The notes under the pieces: generated by a model | Seen by the model: only the letters and a program-made list of their open reading frames with translations | Told to the model about the DNA's origin: nothing | Databases searched by the model: none | Made by a program: the position numbers and the translations under genes | Shown here: in pieces, positions 19,853 to 29,078 of the stretch | Layout of the letters: each line of letters opens with the position of its first letter | How positions within the stretch are numbered: the stretch's first letter is position 1 | NCBI RefSeq assembly: GCF_015624485.1 | Contig: NZ_CP061378.1 | Span: forward strand, 6,386,001 to 6,450,000 | DNA length: 64,000 nt | DNA from: Bradyrhizobium genosp. L | Lineage (GTDB): Bacteria > Pseudomonadota > Alphaproteobacteria > Rhizobiales > Xanthobacteraceae | Direction of reading: 5' to 3'

Positions 19853-19951
19853 ATGGTGATCGCCGAGACAGCTCACTGCCTGGCCCATAATCTGGAGGCG
19901 GTCATGAACGTCGTCGGGACCAAGCCGCTGATAGCTGCAATCACGGCCTGA
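19853..19951 (+). pseudogene. Transposase C-terminal remnant
   Basis: The 32 residues AETAHCLAHNLEAVMNVVGTKPLIAAITA before a stop resemble the conserved C-terminal tail of DDE transposases of the IS1182/IS5 type, which end in NLxRVxNIxGxxxLIxAIxA. No other part of the element is visible upstream, where an unrelated small gene ends. It marks an old insertion-sequence event inside the cargo. Confidence 0.4.
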
Positions 19952-20232
19952 GAGCGCGCTCAGAGACGACGGCAATGCTACCTTTGGACTGGAACTAAGA
20001 AGGTGCTGTACAGCATCAGGCCATCAGACTATCGTTGAATGGCAAGGTGGCAGTTGTTCGCCTTGAAGCTGTCCATGAAGCGGTGACTTCCGAAGTCGCT
20101 GCTCGTCGTCGTAGCGGCAGCTAGCGTGCCATCGGAAGGCGCAATCTCACACAGCTAGATGTTTTGCCAAGCGCGGACGCAAGCGGCGTGTGCGGCTGCG
20201 AACCCGCTTGTGCGCAAAAAAAGGAGACCATC

Positions 20233-20604
20233 ATGAGAATGCCCGACATTTTGCAAGGTGAGGCGCGGACTCGCTACCTCCAAGGAATCGCTTTCGGCGC
20301 TGTTGCGGCGATAACGATCGGATTTTCCTGGGGCGGCTGGGTCACCGGCGGTACCGCCCAAACCATGACCACAATGGCGGAGACCAACGGCCGGATGTCT
20401 GTCCTGGTCCCGATATGCGTCGCTCAGTTCACAGCGGCCGACGGCGCCGTCGCCAAGTTCAAGGCGGCGAGCTCCTATTCAAGGGACAGCGTCATCGGCG
20501 AATTTGTGAAGACCGTTGCCTCCACGAGTATGGACTATTCATTCGCCAGGGCGTGCGCAGTCGGCGTAGAAGCTGAACTCTCAAAGACGGCCACAAAGAG
20601 CTGA
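20233..20604 (+). CDS. Unknown small membrane-anchored protein
   Basis: The start ATG at 20233 has AGGAG 7 bases upstream. The 123-residue product begins MRMPDILQGEARTRYLQGIAFGAVAAITIGFSWGGWVTGGTA, with one membrane segment at about residues 18-38. A domain of about 80 residues follows with Cys in LVPICVAQF and ARACAVGV. It is a recurrent unknown family in Bradyrhizobium; the main domain is probably periplasmic. It has its own ribosome site and no close operon partner. Confidence 0.65.
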   Translation: MRMPDILQGEARTRYLQGIAFGAVAAITIGFSWGGWVTGGTAQTMTTMAETNGRMSVLVPICVAQFTAADGAVAKFKAASSYSRDSVIGEFVKTVASTSMDYSFARACAVGVEAELSKTATKS

Positions 20605-21090
20605 GCCCTCGCTTCGCCAAGAATGGGTCCAGCGAAATGAGCGCTCTCGGGTCCGGACGGCCTTCCTACCTTGTATATGCTTGTTGTCCGTCATCCTATT
20701 CGGCGGTTATGTGCTGTTTAATGGCTTTCAAAACGACAATTCCGCAACCATGGCTACGTCCCTGACACTCAATCGTTGACGCCTCGCGCGGTTTGTCATT
20801 GGGAGCCACACGGGCACGTCCACGCCGGCAATTGAATCCGCCGCCTCGTTTGTCTGGAAGGCTACGCAGGCGGCGACCCATCGGCTGGCTTCCGATAGCG
20901 TACATCGGTGCCCGCTCCGAGAATGTTCGCTTTGCGGTCACAAGCGGCAGTCCGGCCGTTCTGTTTGTCAGGTCCGGTTCTCCTCTGAGAGCGGCCTATG
21001 CGGCCCTCGTAGTCAGTTCGGCTGAGGGCCAATGAGCCGACAATGACCGCAATGGACGCGCTTCACTTCCGATCGCGAACCAATTCCCAT
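20605..21090. other. Intergenic region, no gene seen
   Basis: Open stretches on both strands have biased composition but no recognisable protein. I see no clear hairpin or repeat. Confidence 0.4.
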
Positions 21091-21180
21091 CATTGGGGCG
21101 AGCCGGAAGATCTCGCCGCGCTTGCGATGTGTCTGGCGTCACCGGTGGCGCGGTACATAACCAGCACGGTGATCCGATGA
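21091..21180 (+). pseudogene. SDR C-terminal remnant
   Basis: The frame reads HWGEPEDLAALAMCLASPVARYITSTVIR and stops. GEPEDLAALAMxLASPxxRYITGxVI is the near-universal C-terminal end of short-chain dehydrogenases. The closing DGG is missing and nothing of the dehydrogenase is recognisable upstream, so this is a small leftover of a gene. Confidence 0.5.
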
Positions 21181-21250
21181 ATGGCGGTTTGCGGCGGTAT
21201 CAGTTCTAGGGCGGACGAGTCGAACGCCCGCGACGAGACCTGGGCGTGGC

Positions 21251-21451
21251 TTAACTTCCTGACGGGCTGGACATCTCTCCGCTTATGGCGCGGTCCAAGG
21301 CGTCGATGAGCGTTTGCAGCTCGACGAATCTGTTGCGTGCACGCTCGGCTTTGTCGCGATCAAAGGGAGCGGCTAGCACGGTTGCATGCGCGTCCCTGTC
21401 CTCGATCATGCGACTACGGGCTTTCTTAAGTGTTTCAAGTCGCGCGCTCAT
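21251..21451 (-). CDS. Small unknown coiled-coil protein
   Basis: From the ATG at 21451 the product is MSARLETLKKARSRMIEDRDAHATVLAAPFDRDKAERARNRFVELQTLIDALDRAISGEMSSPSGS, 66 residues, charged and helical with heptad-like spacing. The upstream extension of the frame is Arg/Ser-rich and not protein-like. Function unknown. Confidence 0.45.
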   Translation of the reverse strand: MSARLETLKKARSRMIEDRDAHATVLAAPFDRDKAERARNRFVELQTLIDALDRAISGEMSSPSGS

Positions 21452-21491
21452 CAATATTCGCCTTCTTGTCGCTTTGATCCGAACCGAACGC

Positions 21492-21734
21492 TCAATTGAA
21501 GGCCGCCGGTAGCTCACCCTTGCGAAAGATGACCGTAGGCTCATCGTCATAGTCGCCGATTTCGGGATCGCTACTCGACGAGAACGCAACGACAGCAAGC
21601 TTGCTCAACGCGAGCCGCTCCGCCGTTCGGAGCGCGGCACTCTCCGTTTTGCAGGCTATCGGAGAGTCCGGCTTCAGATGTCCGCCCTTGCCGGCGTTGA
21701 ATGCCTGCACAATATAGATTGTTTCGCGGGCCAC
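21492..21734 (-). CDS. Conserved unknown protein (80 aa)
   Basis: The GTG at 21734 is chosen because AAAGGAG ends 5 bases before it, and the product then starts MARETIYIVQAFNAGKGGHLKPDSPIACKTESAALRTAERLALSKLAVVAFSSSSDPEIGDYDDEPTVIF. This is a frequent small rhizobial family of unknown function. It lies about 40 bases upstream of the previous small gene in the same direction. Confidence 0.65.
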   Translation of the reverse strand: MARETIYIVQAFNAGKGGHLKPDSPIACKTESAALRTAERLALSKLAVVAFSSSSDPEIGDYDDEPTVIFRKGELPAAFN

Positions 21735-21841
21735 AAAGGCTCCTTTGACTGCTGACAAACGCGGGATGATGCCAACGACCGCAACTGCTCGCTTCGCCGC
21801 CCTCCCTGTCTCGCACTCCCACTACTGCGGTGTCGCAAATC

Positions 21842-22090
21842 TCAGCAGCCGCGACAGATATTCTTCAGCTTCGCTGCGGTTAGGGCCTCTTCCGCCGCGA
21901 ACGGGTCCTTGTATGCCGCTCGCGATCCGTCGCTCTCGACCGTCACAGGCGCCTTGATTTTCGGAGGAAAAGCGGCGTCATAACAAGCGAGACGTCCGCT
22001 GGTGTTCTCGATCGTGCGGCAGTCGAGCTCGCGGGCGAGAGTGTCTTGGGCACAAGTGCAGAGCGCAAACACCACAAGAAATGTCTTCAT
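21842..22090 (-). CDS. Small secreted protein
   Basis: The product MKTFLVVFALCTCAQDTLARELDCRTIENTSGRLACYDAAFPP has a clear signal peptide (cleavage near TLARE) and two Cys that could form a disulfide. The pattern DCRTI..GRLACYD occurs in many small alphaproteobacterial periplasmic proteins of unknown role. The mature form has about 60 residues and ends in KNICRGC. Confidence 0.6.
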   Translation of the reverse strand: MKTFLVVFALCTCAQDTLARELDCRTIENTSGRLACYDAAFPPKIKAPVTVESDGSRAAYKDPFAAEEALTAAKLKNICRGC

Positions 22091-22131
22091 CATATGCCTC
22101 TCCGAACAATACTCATGAGATTCGTGCGGCC

Positions 22132-22329
22132 TCATGCCTCGAGCTGATCGAACTCGTCGGACAGCAGGATGCGGCCACGCGGCGTGCAAATCCGCACGTC
22201 CGAATAACCCCTATCCAGGAGCTCATTCGCCTTCTTCAAGGCGGCAGCGGTTGTGTCGTGGCTAAAATTGACGCGGCCCGATTGATGGTCCCCGCTGACC
22301 AGGAATTGCAGCTGTGTGGCCCTATCCAT
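22132..22329 (-). CDS. Conserved unknown protein (65 aa)
   Basis: The product is MDRATQLQFLVSGDHQSGRVNFSHDTTAAALKKANELLDRGYSDVRICTPRGRILLSDEFDQLEA. The pattern of a beta strand, a helix with KKANELLDRGYSDVRI and a final strand is common in small Bradyrhizobium proteins. Its ATG overlaps the end of the upstream membrane peptide gene by 8 bases, so translation is likely coupled. Confidence 0.65.
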   Translation of the reverse strand: MDRATQLQFLVSGDHQSGRVNFSHDTTAAALKKANELLDRGYSDVRICTPRGRILLSDEFDQLEA

Positions 22330-22420
22330 GCAGGATGGCCGCTGCTAATACCAGGAGCAGAAGAAAGAGCGGAACGATCACCGGCGGTACGATCCAGTCG
22401 GCCAGACGAAAACGCGACAT
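22322..22420 (-). CDS. 32-residue single-span membrane peptide
   Basis: The ATG at 22420 has a near-perfect GGAGGAG sequence four bases upstream. The product MSRFRLADWIVPPVIVPLFLLLLVLAAAILHG has a basic N-terminus and one membrane helix. It overlaps the next small gene. The strong ribosome site argues for a real gene despite its length; it could help a partner membrane protein. Confidence 0.5.
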   Translation of the reverse strand: MSRFRLADWIVPPVIVPLFLLLLVLAAAILHG

Positions 22421-22826
22421 ACGCGCTCCTCCTTCTCGGCGGGAGCGCTCGTCACCCTCAGTCACCGGTCGAAGCCGCGGGAAGGGCGGTGATGCCGGGA
22501 CCCTACGCTTCCCCATTGGGATTAGCGAGCTTTAAAGCGCGGCCGCCGTCGGCTGGTCTCCGAAATCGATGCGCCCGCCGTGGCGCACCGGAAATTGAGA
22601 GTAGATTGTCGCTAATGAACGGAATCGGCTTCGAGCTTCGGCGCCCAAGCCGTCGGCGCCGCGCAATCCGGAGTCGGGAGCACCGTCGAGGTCCGGCCGA
22701 AATTTCTTGCTGGCTCTTCTACGCGCGATCAATGCAGGTAGAAAGACTTACCGCACCTCTGCGCGACCGTTGGCGGGAGGCAATAGTTCGCGCGCAGGAG
22801 ACCGCTGTTTGCCATACTCAGCCGTT

Positions 22827-23009
22827 TTATTGCCGGTTGATGGACAGCAGCGCGAACAAGGCAGAATCACCCTGAGTTTGAGCAGCCTCCCGCGTAGTTT
22901 CAAAACCCGCCGCGATCTCTGTTGCACCGTCTGAAACGTTCCACTTCCAACGTCCCTGACCGGATTGCGACACGGCGACGTCAAGCAGGCGAACTGGGGA
23001 TTTGGCCAT
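22827..23009 (-). CDS. Conserved unknown protein (60 aa)
   Basis: The product reads MAKSPVRLLDVAVSQSGQGRWKWNVSDGATEIAAGFETTREAAQTQGDSALFALLSINRQ. The WKWxVxxGxxEIAxGxExTREAAQxxGDSALFALL pattern belongs to a small family very common in Bradyrhizobium. No function is known. Confidence 0.6.
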   Translation of the reverse strand: MAKSPVRLLDVAVSQSGQGRWKWNVSDGATEIAAGFETTREAAQTQGDSALFALLSINRQ

Positions 23010-23100
23010 AACAGCAATATGAGCCTGAGTTCCGCAGTTACAAGTTCGACGTGCGCCGAGATCGCCTAGGTCTGTCTCGGACTGCTCGTAGGCGTGGATA

Positions 23101-23974
23101 TTGGAGCTCCTGTTGGTTGCGCTTCGAATTCAACATAAAACCATCTATCGTTTGCGTGGGTTGGTGAGCCTTGGACCACACCGCTTGATGCTTCGCCCAC
23201 GCGAAAGTCGCGACCTTCGTCTCGCATCGCATGACTTGACGATAACGCCGGCAGCGGTGCTGACATGGGCACATGACGTCTTCGGTAATGCAGTCGCTGT
23301 GGCCAATTTCGCGGGCATGACCGACATGCTCGTTATCGATAGCGTGGCGAATATCTCGCTCAACACGGCTCATTGGCCCATTTTTGCCATCGCAGCTTCG
23401 GCCATCTCCTACCCATTTCGCTACTCCGCCGACGAATGCACCGACCTCGGAGCACTGACTATCGCAATACCCCGATCCGGCCGAGCGGTTGCAGAACTGG
23501 GCGACAGGTTTCGTCCGCAGCCATCCGACCGATACGCTTTCCCTGCTGAAGGACTTGAATGCAGGTGTCGCGCAACGCATCCAGTACCAGAGCCGTGAAG
23601 TCGAGGGCACCCAATCGCCCACCGAGACGCTCGACCGTGGCTGGGGCTCGTGCCGTGACTTCGCGGTGTTTTTTGCAGAAGCAGCACGCAAGCTCGGCTT
23701 CGGTACGCGCGTCGTGTCAGGTTATCTGCACGGTCCGAACCACGACCTGCAGGGCTCGGCCGAAGCGGCCGCGACCCACGCCTGGGCCGAGGTTTTTGTC
23801 CCCGGAGCGGGCTGGATCACCTTCGGCCCGACCAACCGCAGTGTCGGAGGTAGCAATCTGATCCCCGTTGCGGTCGCGCGCGATATCAGCCAGTGCACGC
23901 CGGTGTCAGGGAGCTTCTTTGGCAGCAGCGACAGCTTTCTGAGCATGGATGTCGCGGTATCGGTCACCTCATAG
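23101..23974 (+). pseudogene. Transglutaminase-like protein, one frameshift, catalytic Asp replaced
   Basis: The N-terminal beta domain ([43 protein letters not shown]) and the transglutaminase core in a second frame make one protein of about 290 residues. The frames join near 23468 as [12 protein letters not shown]. The core has Cys in GSCRDFAVF and His in THAWAEVF. Where FDPTN is expected the sequence reads FGPTNRSVGG, so the catalytic Asp is Gly. Both the frameshift and this change point to loss of function. The first codon, TTG at 23101, is uncertain. Confidence 0.75.
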
Positions 23975-24074
23975 TCAGAACATCCCGACCGTCGATCGCG
24001 GCATGACCGAAGATAGTCATATCTATCCAGGAGGAAAGAGCGCACAGTCGTGGCGAATACGTCGCCCGGCGAAC

Positions 24075-24098
24075 GATGACGCCAATCCGGGCGTCATC
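24075..24098 (+). terminator. Hairpin behind the transglutaminase-like gene
   Basis: GATGACGC (24075-24082) and GCGTCATC (24091-24098) form a perfect 8-bp stem with an 8-base loop, 100 bases behind the stop. Only CTT follows, so it is a weak intrinsic terminator candidate between this gene and manA. Confidence 0.35.
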
Positions 24099-24293
24099 CT
24101 TCGCAGAGTTGGCTTGCGGAACTGAGCTGCCATCCGGGTCGCGGTAAAAGGATGCTGGCAGCGAACGCCTGCAACGAACGTCTTTAGCGCCACCACATCA
24201 CCGAAGCCAAGCCCACGCCGCTCTCTTCACGAAGAGAAAGCGTCGATTGAATCGCGAGTGGTACGGCTTGCGCCGCAAGGGCCAGGAGGCCGA

Positions 24294-25211
24294 GTGTCGA
24301 TCGAGCGCGCCATTGTAGAGTTCCGACGCAAGCCGTGGGGAAGCCGCAATCTGCTTCCTTGGAGCGACATCGCCGCCAGTGACGATCCCATCGGCGAACT
24401 ATGGTTTCGGCGCGCGGACGCGAATTCTCCGAGGAGCGCGCTGCTGCTCAAACTGCTCTTCACGACGGAGCCGCTGTCCATTCAGGTTCATCCCGACGAT
24501 ACGTTCGCCCGATCGATCGGTCTGGCCAATGGCAAGACCGAGGCGTGGTACATTCTTTCGGCCGTACCCGGTGCCCGGGTTGCCATCGGATTGAAGCGGT
24601 CGCTCTCATCGACGGAGCTGCGAACCGCCATTGCTGATGGCTCGATCGATGACCTCGTGCAGTGGCGTCCGGTTCGCTGCGGTGATGCTATTTTTGTTCC
24701 CGCCGGCACCATTCATGCGATCGGCGCGGGCATCGTTCTTGCCGAAATCCAGCAGCACAGCGACGCCACGTTCCGCCTTTTCGACTACGGACGGCAGCGT
24801 GAGCTGCATCCCGAAAATGCCGTTGCCGCTGCCAAGGCGGCGCCGGCACCGCGTCAATGGCCTTCGCGAAAACTAAATGAGACGCGAACGGCCCTCGTCA
24901 CCAGTGCCCATTTCTTCCTTGAACAAATCGATCTTGCCGCCGGCTCGGTCTGGACGCTCGACGCTCAAAACGAGGCGTGGATTGTCTTGATTAAAGGGCA
25001 AGGCCGGATCGCAGCAGCGACAATGTCCGCCGGTCAGGCGGTCTTTCTCGAGGCGGATCAGCTTAGGATCGAGGTCGGCCCCGACGGTCTGACGGCGCTT
25101 CTCGCCTATCCCGGCCCACATGCAGACTCAGTTGCACTCGTTGAGCATCACCCAGACATGCCCGGACATCCCCGGCCGAAAACGGAGGAGCTGCAAACGT
25201 GGTCGCGCTAA
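24294..25211 (+). CDS. manA: Mannose-6-phosphate isomerase, class I
   Basis: The product of 305 residues has the zinc and active-site motifs of type I phosphomannose isomerase: LLLKLLFTTEPLSIQVHPDD (QxHP), KTEAWYIL (KxE) and VPAGTIHAIGAG. It interconverts fructose-6-phosphate and mannose-6-phosphate and so supplies mannose units. The GTG at 24294 is preferred because AGGAGG lies four bases upstream and the protein then starts MSIERAIVEFRRKPWGS. It overlaps the following glycosyltransferase gene by 13 bases, and a GH130-type gene follows, so the three form an operon for mannose-containing glycans. Confidence 0.9.
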   Translation: MSIERAIVEFRRKPWGSRNLLPWSDIAASDDPIGELWFRRADANSPRSALLLKLLFTTEPLSIQVHPDDTFARSIGLANGKTEAWYILSAVPGARVAIGLKRSLSSTELRTAIADGSIDDLVQWRPVRCGDAIFVPAGTIHAIGAGIVLAEIQQHSDATFRLFDYGRQRELHPENAVAAAKAAPAPRQWPSRKLNETRTALVTSAHFFLEQIDLAAGSVWTLDAQNEAWIVLIKGQGRIAAATMSAGQAVFLEADQLRIEVGPDGLTALLAYPGPHADSVALVEHHPDMPGHPRPKTEELQTWSR

Positions 25212-27475
25212 ATCGGGTCGCATTCATCGGCAATTCATTGCCTCGCCGGTGTGGCATAGCCACATTCACTACCGATCTTCAGCACGCTGTCGCTGCCTCG
25301 CGGCCTGATCTGGAGACGGTCGTCGTTGCGATGACCGACCACGGCCAAGCATATGACTATCCTTCTGCGGTTGGATTTCAGATCAACGACGACCGGCCGG
25401 AGGACTATGTTCGTGCGGCAGAGTTCTTGAACCGCGGCCGGTTCGAGGTTGCATCTCTTCAGCATGAGTTTGGCATTTTCGGCGGCGACTCCGGCAGTCA
25501 CATTCTGGCGCTGCTGTCGCGCCTGAATATGCCAGTCGTGACGACGCTCCATACCGTGCTTGCCGAGCCGACGAAGGTGCAACGCGAAGTCATCGTCCGG
25601 ATTTCCGAGATATCGTCCAAGATCGTGGTGATGGCCGAAAAGGGCCGCGAGTTGCTGAGAACCATTTATCGGGTGGCCAACGAAAAGATCGAGGTCATCG
25701 CGCACGGAATTCCGGAATTTGCGTTCGTTGAACCGGACGAGGCCAAAGCCAGGCGAGGTTTCAGCGGCCGGGCGGTTATTCTTACTTTCGGTCTTCTGTC
25801 GCACAACAAGGGCATCGAAGTCATGATCGACGCCATGCCCGCGATCCTGAGAAGCCGTCCCGATGCTGTCTATGTCGTGCTCGGCGCGAGCCATCCGAAC
25901 CTGATACGCGACCAGGGCGAGGCCTATCGCGATAGCCTCGTGGCGCGTGTTCAAAAGCTCGGGATCGACAGGCATGTCGTGTTTCTTGACCAGTTCGTCG
26001 ACCAGTCGACGCTGCTCGATTTCATTTCGATGTGCGACGTCTATGTTACGCCGTATCTAAACGAAGCTCAGATGACGTCGGGCACGCTGGCTTACAGTTT
26101 TGGCCTGGGAAAGGCGGTCGTCTCCACGCCATACTGGCATGCGCGCGAGCTGCTGGCCGACGGCCGTGGCATCCTGGTTCCGTTTGGAGATACCGCGGCC
26201 ACTGGCCATGAAATCGCGAAGCTACTGACCAACACGGTGTTGCGGCAAGCCATGCGCAAGCGGGCCTATTCGAGCAGTCGTCCCATGACGTGGGAGCGGA
26301 CAGCCGAACGTTACGTGTCGATGTTCGACAATGCCGGTCGCAGGCATCGTTTAAAGGCAATCGTGCGCTCGGACACCAGCACGCTGTTGCGCGATAGCCG
26401 CGCTCCGCCGGAAATGCGCATCGATCATTTCCTGTCGATGTGCGACGACACCGGATTGTTCCAACACGCAGTACATTGCGTGCCGGATCGCTCCCATGGC
26501 TATTGTGTCGACGATAATGCCCGCGCGCTGCTGCTAGCGTGTGCGCTCAACATTCCCGGCGAGGAGCGATTGGCGGAAGTGTTGACGGCGCGGTTTGCCG
26601 GCTTTGTCCAGCACGCATGGAATCCCGACACAAAGCGATTTCGCAATTTCATGGGCTTTAACCGCTGCTGGCTCGAGGATAGCGGCTCGGAAGACAGCCA
26701 TGGCCGGACCTTGTGGGCTCTCGGCGTGTGCGCGTTGACCGACGCGAATCTGTCACGGCGGAAATGGGCTGCGGCGCTGTTTGCCGAGGCTGCGCGGAGT
26801 GTGGAAGCCTTTCGCTCGCCGCGTGCCTGGGCTTTCGTCCTGCTCGGGCTCGACGCCTATTGTGCCGCCGTCCCCGACGACGCGGGCGCCGCCGATCTCC
26901 GGCTTCGCCTGGCGGATCGATTGATGGCGATCTTCGATGCGGTCGAGACCCAGGACTGGGTTTGGTTCGAAGAAGGCCTTGCCTACGATAACGCCCGCTT
27001 GCCGCAAGCCCTCATCCTGACCGGCATGGCGACCAAGAGTGCCGTGTATCTGGACGCCGGCTTGAGATCGCTGCGCTGGCTAGTGAACCAGCAGACTGCC
27101 GCGAGCGGTCAATTCCGGCCCGTCGGCACCGCAGGTTTTGGCGACACGCGGCGGAAGCCGAGGCCGTTCGATCAACAGCCGCTCGAGGCTACGGCCACCA
27201 TCGCCGCCTGTCTCGCGGCATGGCGAGCCGAGCATGATGTCGAGTGGAAAGCCGAAGCCGCGCGTGTGTTCGCATGGTTCCTCGGCAGCAACGACCTTTC
27301 GACTTCCCTGGTCGATCTGGAAACCGGCAGTTGCCGCGACGGCCTGCATCCGGACCGTGCGAATGAGAACTGCGGCGGGGAATCAGTCGTGTCGTATCTG
27401 CTCGGCCTCTGCGAAATCAGGCAACTCGCTCGCCTGAGTGAAAGCCGCGTGCAGCCCGCGCCGCTGGTTGCCTGA
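25199..27475 (+). CDS. GT4-type glycosyltransferase with C-terminal alpha/alpha-barrel domain
   Basis: The 758-residue product has two parts. Residues 1-385 are a GT-B glycosyltransferase of family 4 type, with a nucleotide-sugar-binding half containing LTFGLLSHNKGIEVMIDAMPAIL and later TSGTLAYSFGLGKAVVSTPYWHARELL. Residues about 400-745 are rich in helices with CVDDNARALLLACAL and SEDSHGRTLWALGVCA, as in (alpha/alpha)6-barrel glycan-active domains. The GTG at 25199 has GGAGGAG about 8 bases before it and overlaps manA. With ManA and the GH130 protein it probably makes and remodels a mannoside; the exact linkage is unknown. Confidence 0.85.
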   Translation: MVALNRVAFIGNSLPRRCGIATFTTDLQHAVAASRPDLETVVVAMTDHGQAYDYPSAVGFQINDDRPEDYVRAAEFLNRGRFEVASLQHEFGIFGGDSGSHILALLSRLNMPVVTTLHTVLAEPTKVQREVIVRISEISSKIVVMAEKGRELLRTIYRVANEKIEVIAHGIPEFAFVEPDEAKARRGFSGRAVILTFGLLSHNKGIEVMIDAMPAILRSRPDAVYVVLGASHPNLIRDQGEAYRDSLVARVQKLGIDRHVVFLDQFVDQSTLLDFISMCDVYVTPYLNEAQMTSGTLAYSFGLGKAVVSTPYWHARELLADGRGILVPFGDTAATGHEIAKLLTNTVLRQAMRKRAYSSSRPMTWERTAERYVSMFDNAGRRHRLKAIVRSDTSTLLRDSRAPPEMRIDHFLSMCDDTGLFQHAVHCVPDRSHGYCVDDNARALLLACALNIPGEERLAEVLTARFAGFVQHAWNPDTKRFRNFMGFNRCWLEDSGSEDSHGRTLWALGVCALTDANLSRRKWAAALFAEAARSVEAFRSPRAWAFVLLGLDAYCAAVPDDAGAADLRLRLADRLMAIFDAVETQDWVWFEEGLAYDNARLPQALILTGMATKSAVYLDAGLRSLRWLVNQQTAASGQFRPVGTAGFGDTRRKPRPFDQQPLEATATIAACLAAWRAEHDVEWKAEAARVFAWFLGSNDLSTSLVDLETGSCRDGLHPDRANENCGGESVVSYLLGLCEIRQLARLSESRVQPAPLVA

Positions 27476-27522
27476 CGGCCATCGATGATTTTCCCTCTCC
27501 TTGAAAGCAATCCGAGGATGCT

Positions 27523-28821
27523 TTGTCGCAATCTCCATTCCTGAACCGTCAGGCGCTTTATTTGCGACCCGACCCGACACGGGTCATTGTGCGCCGCTTC
27601 AAGCCGGCTACCGAACCGCGCGATCTCAACCCCACGGACAAGACCCGTGCGAACCACATCGTCGATCGGGTGCTGGCACTCGGTGCCGATGCGGCAGCCC
27701 GCCAACTCGACGATGTTCTTGAGAATTTCATCGGCCGGCACCGCAATTTGCTGCGGGCCTTCGAGGCACGCGCCGACGAAATGGAAGGTGCGTTGGCCGT
27801 CCACGCCTCGTTCACGCAAACGCAACGCCAATTGGTCGGCGCCTATTTTCTCAACGAATACTCGTTCGAAGCATCTGCCTTGTTCAACCCGAGCATCGTA
27901 GCGCATCCCGATCAGTCCGGCGTGCCTCCCGGTGCGTTACGCTTCATCCTGAGCCTTCGTGCCGTCGGCGAAGGGCACATCTCATCGCTGACCTTTCGGT
28001 CCGGAATGATCGCCGCAGACGGAGCGGTCAGCGTCGATCCAACGACGCGCCTGGCCTCGAGCCCCACCATGCTCGCGCAGACGCAGGGGCCCGCCGGGGA
28101 GGATGTCGAGGTTGCTTTCCAAAGCGGCGAAGATATCAGCGAACGGGTCATCTTTCCCATTACCTCGTCTCAGTCAAACGGCATTGAGGATGCACGCTTC
28201 GTGCAGTTCAGCGATGGCGAACGGCAGATCTACTACGCGACCTTCACTGCCTATAGCGGCAGGGCAATCAGGTCGGAGCTGATTGAGACGTCCGATTTCG
28301 TGTCGTTCAGACTGTCCCCCCTGAAGGGCAGCGCCGCGCGCAACAAGGGCATGGCGCTCTTTCCGAAGAAGATCGGCGGCCGATATGCCATGATCGCCCG
28401 GCAAGACAACGAAAATCTCTATCTCATCTATTCCGACGACCTCCATACATGGGACAATGGCGGCCACGCAGTTCTGAAACCTGAATTCCCGTGGGAGTTC
28501 GTGCAGATCGGCAATTGCGGATCGCCGATCGAACTGGATGAGGGCTGGCTGCTGTTAACTCACGGTGTCGGGCCGGTTCGGAAATATTCGATCGGGGCAG
28601 CGTTGCTTGACAAGAACGATCCGTCGAAAGTACTTGCGCGCCTGCATGAACCCTTGCTTCGACCCGATCCGTCCGAACGTGAGGGATATGTCCCAAACGT
28701 CGTGTACACTTGCGGCGCGTTGCGACATCACGACAAGATCATCTTTCCCTACGCCGTCTCGGATACATTCTCTAACTTCGCGACGATCAACATCACCAGT
28801 CTGATGAACGCCATGGAATGA
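27523..28821 (+). CDS. GH130-family mannoside phosphorylase/mannosidase-like protein
   Basis: The 432-residue product matches the five-bladed propeller of GH130: FNPSIVAHPD, GIEDARFVQFSDGERQIYYATFTAYSG, LFPKKIGGRYAMIARQDNENLYLIYSDD, GNCGSPIELDEGWLLLTHGVG and VVYTCGALRHHDKIIFPYAVSD. GH130 enzymes phosphorolyse or hydrolyse beta-1,4- or beta-1,2-mannosides. It starts with TTG at 27523 behind GAGG and lies 47 bases behind the glycosyltransferase gene. Synthesis and breakdown enzymes in one operon suggest turnover of an internal or surface mannan. Confidence 0.85.
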   Translation: MSQSPFLNRQALYLRPDPTRVIVRRFKPATEPRDLNPTDKTRANHIVDRVLALGADAAARQLDDVLENFIGRHRNLLRAFEARADEMEGALAVHASFTQTQRQLVGAYFLNEYSFEASALFNPSIVAHPDQSGVPPGALRFILSLRAVGEGHISSLTFRSGMIAADGAVSVDPTTRLASSPTMLAQTQGPAGEDVEVAFQSGEDISERVIFPITSSQSNGIEDARFVQFSDGERQIYYATFTAYSGRAIRSELIETSDFVSFRLSPLKGSAARNKGMALFPKKIGGRYAMIARQDNENLYLIYSDDLHTWDNGGHAVLKPEFPWEFVQIGNCGSPIELDEGWLLLTHGVGPVRKYSIGAALLDKNDPSKVLARLHEPLLRPDPSEREGYVPNVVYTCGALRHHDKIIFPYAVSDTFSNFATINITSLMNAME

Positions 28822-29078
28822 ACGATATTTTGTTGTAAAAGCAGAGATTGCAAATGGCCAGGTGAGAACCGCGGATCAGTAAATGATCGGTGCAAGTGAA
28901 CGGCGGAGCGGCTCTCATCTGGTCTCGAAATAGAAGAGTCATGCTTCCAGAAAGCGGCATCGCGTCGGCGCTACCCGGATGTCCGTGAAGGGCTCAGAAG
29001 CGGAACGGCAACAGGACGTATTGCATTGCATCACAGTACAGCCCGCGTTAGAGCAGCTGTAGGTTTAGAGGTAGACCC

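Noticed and set aside
22532..22732. 66-codon minus-strand frame between small conserved genes
   Set aside because: The orientation fits the neighbours, but I recognise no family pattern and the frame end is abrupt; not enough to call a gene.
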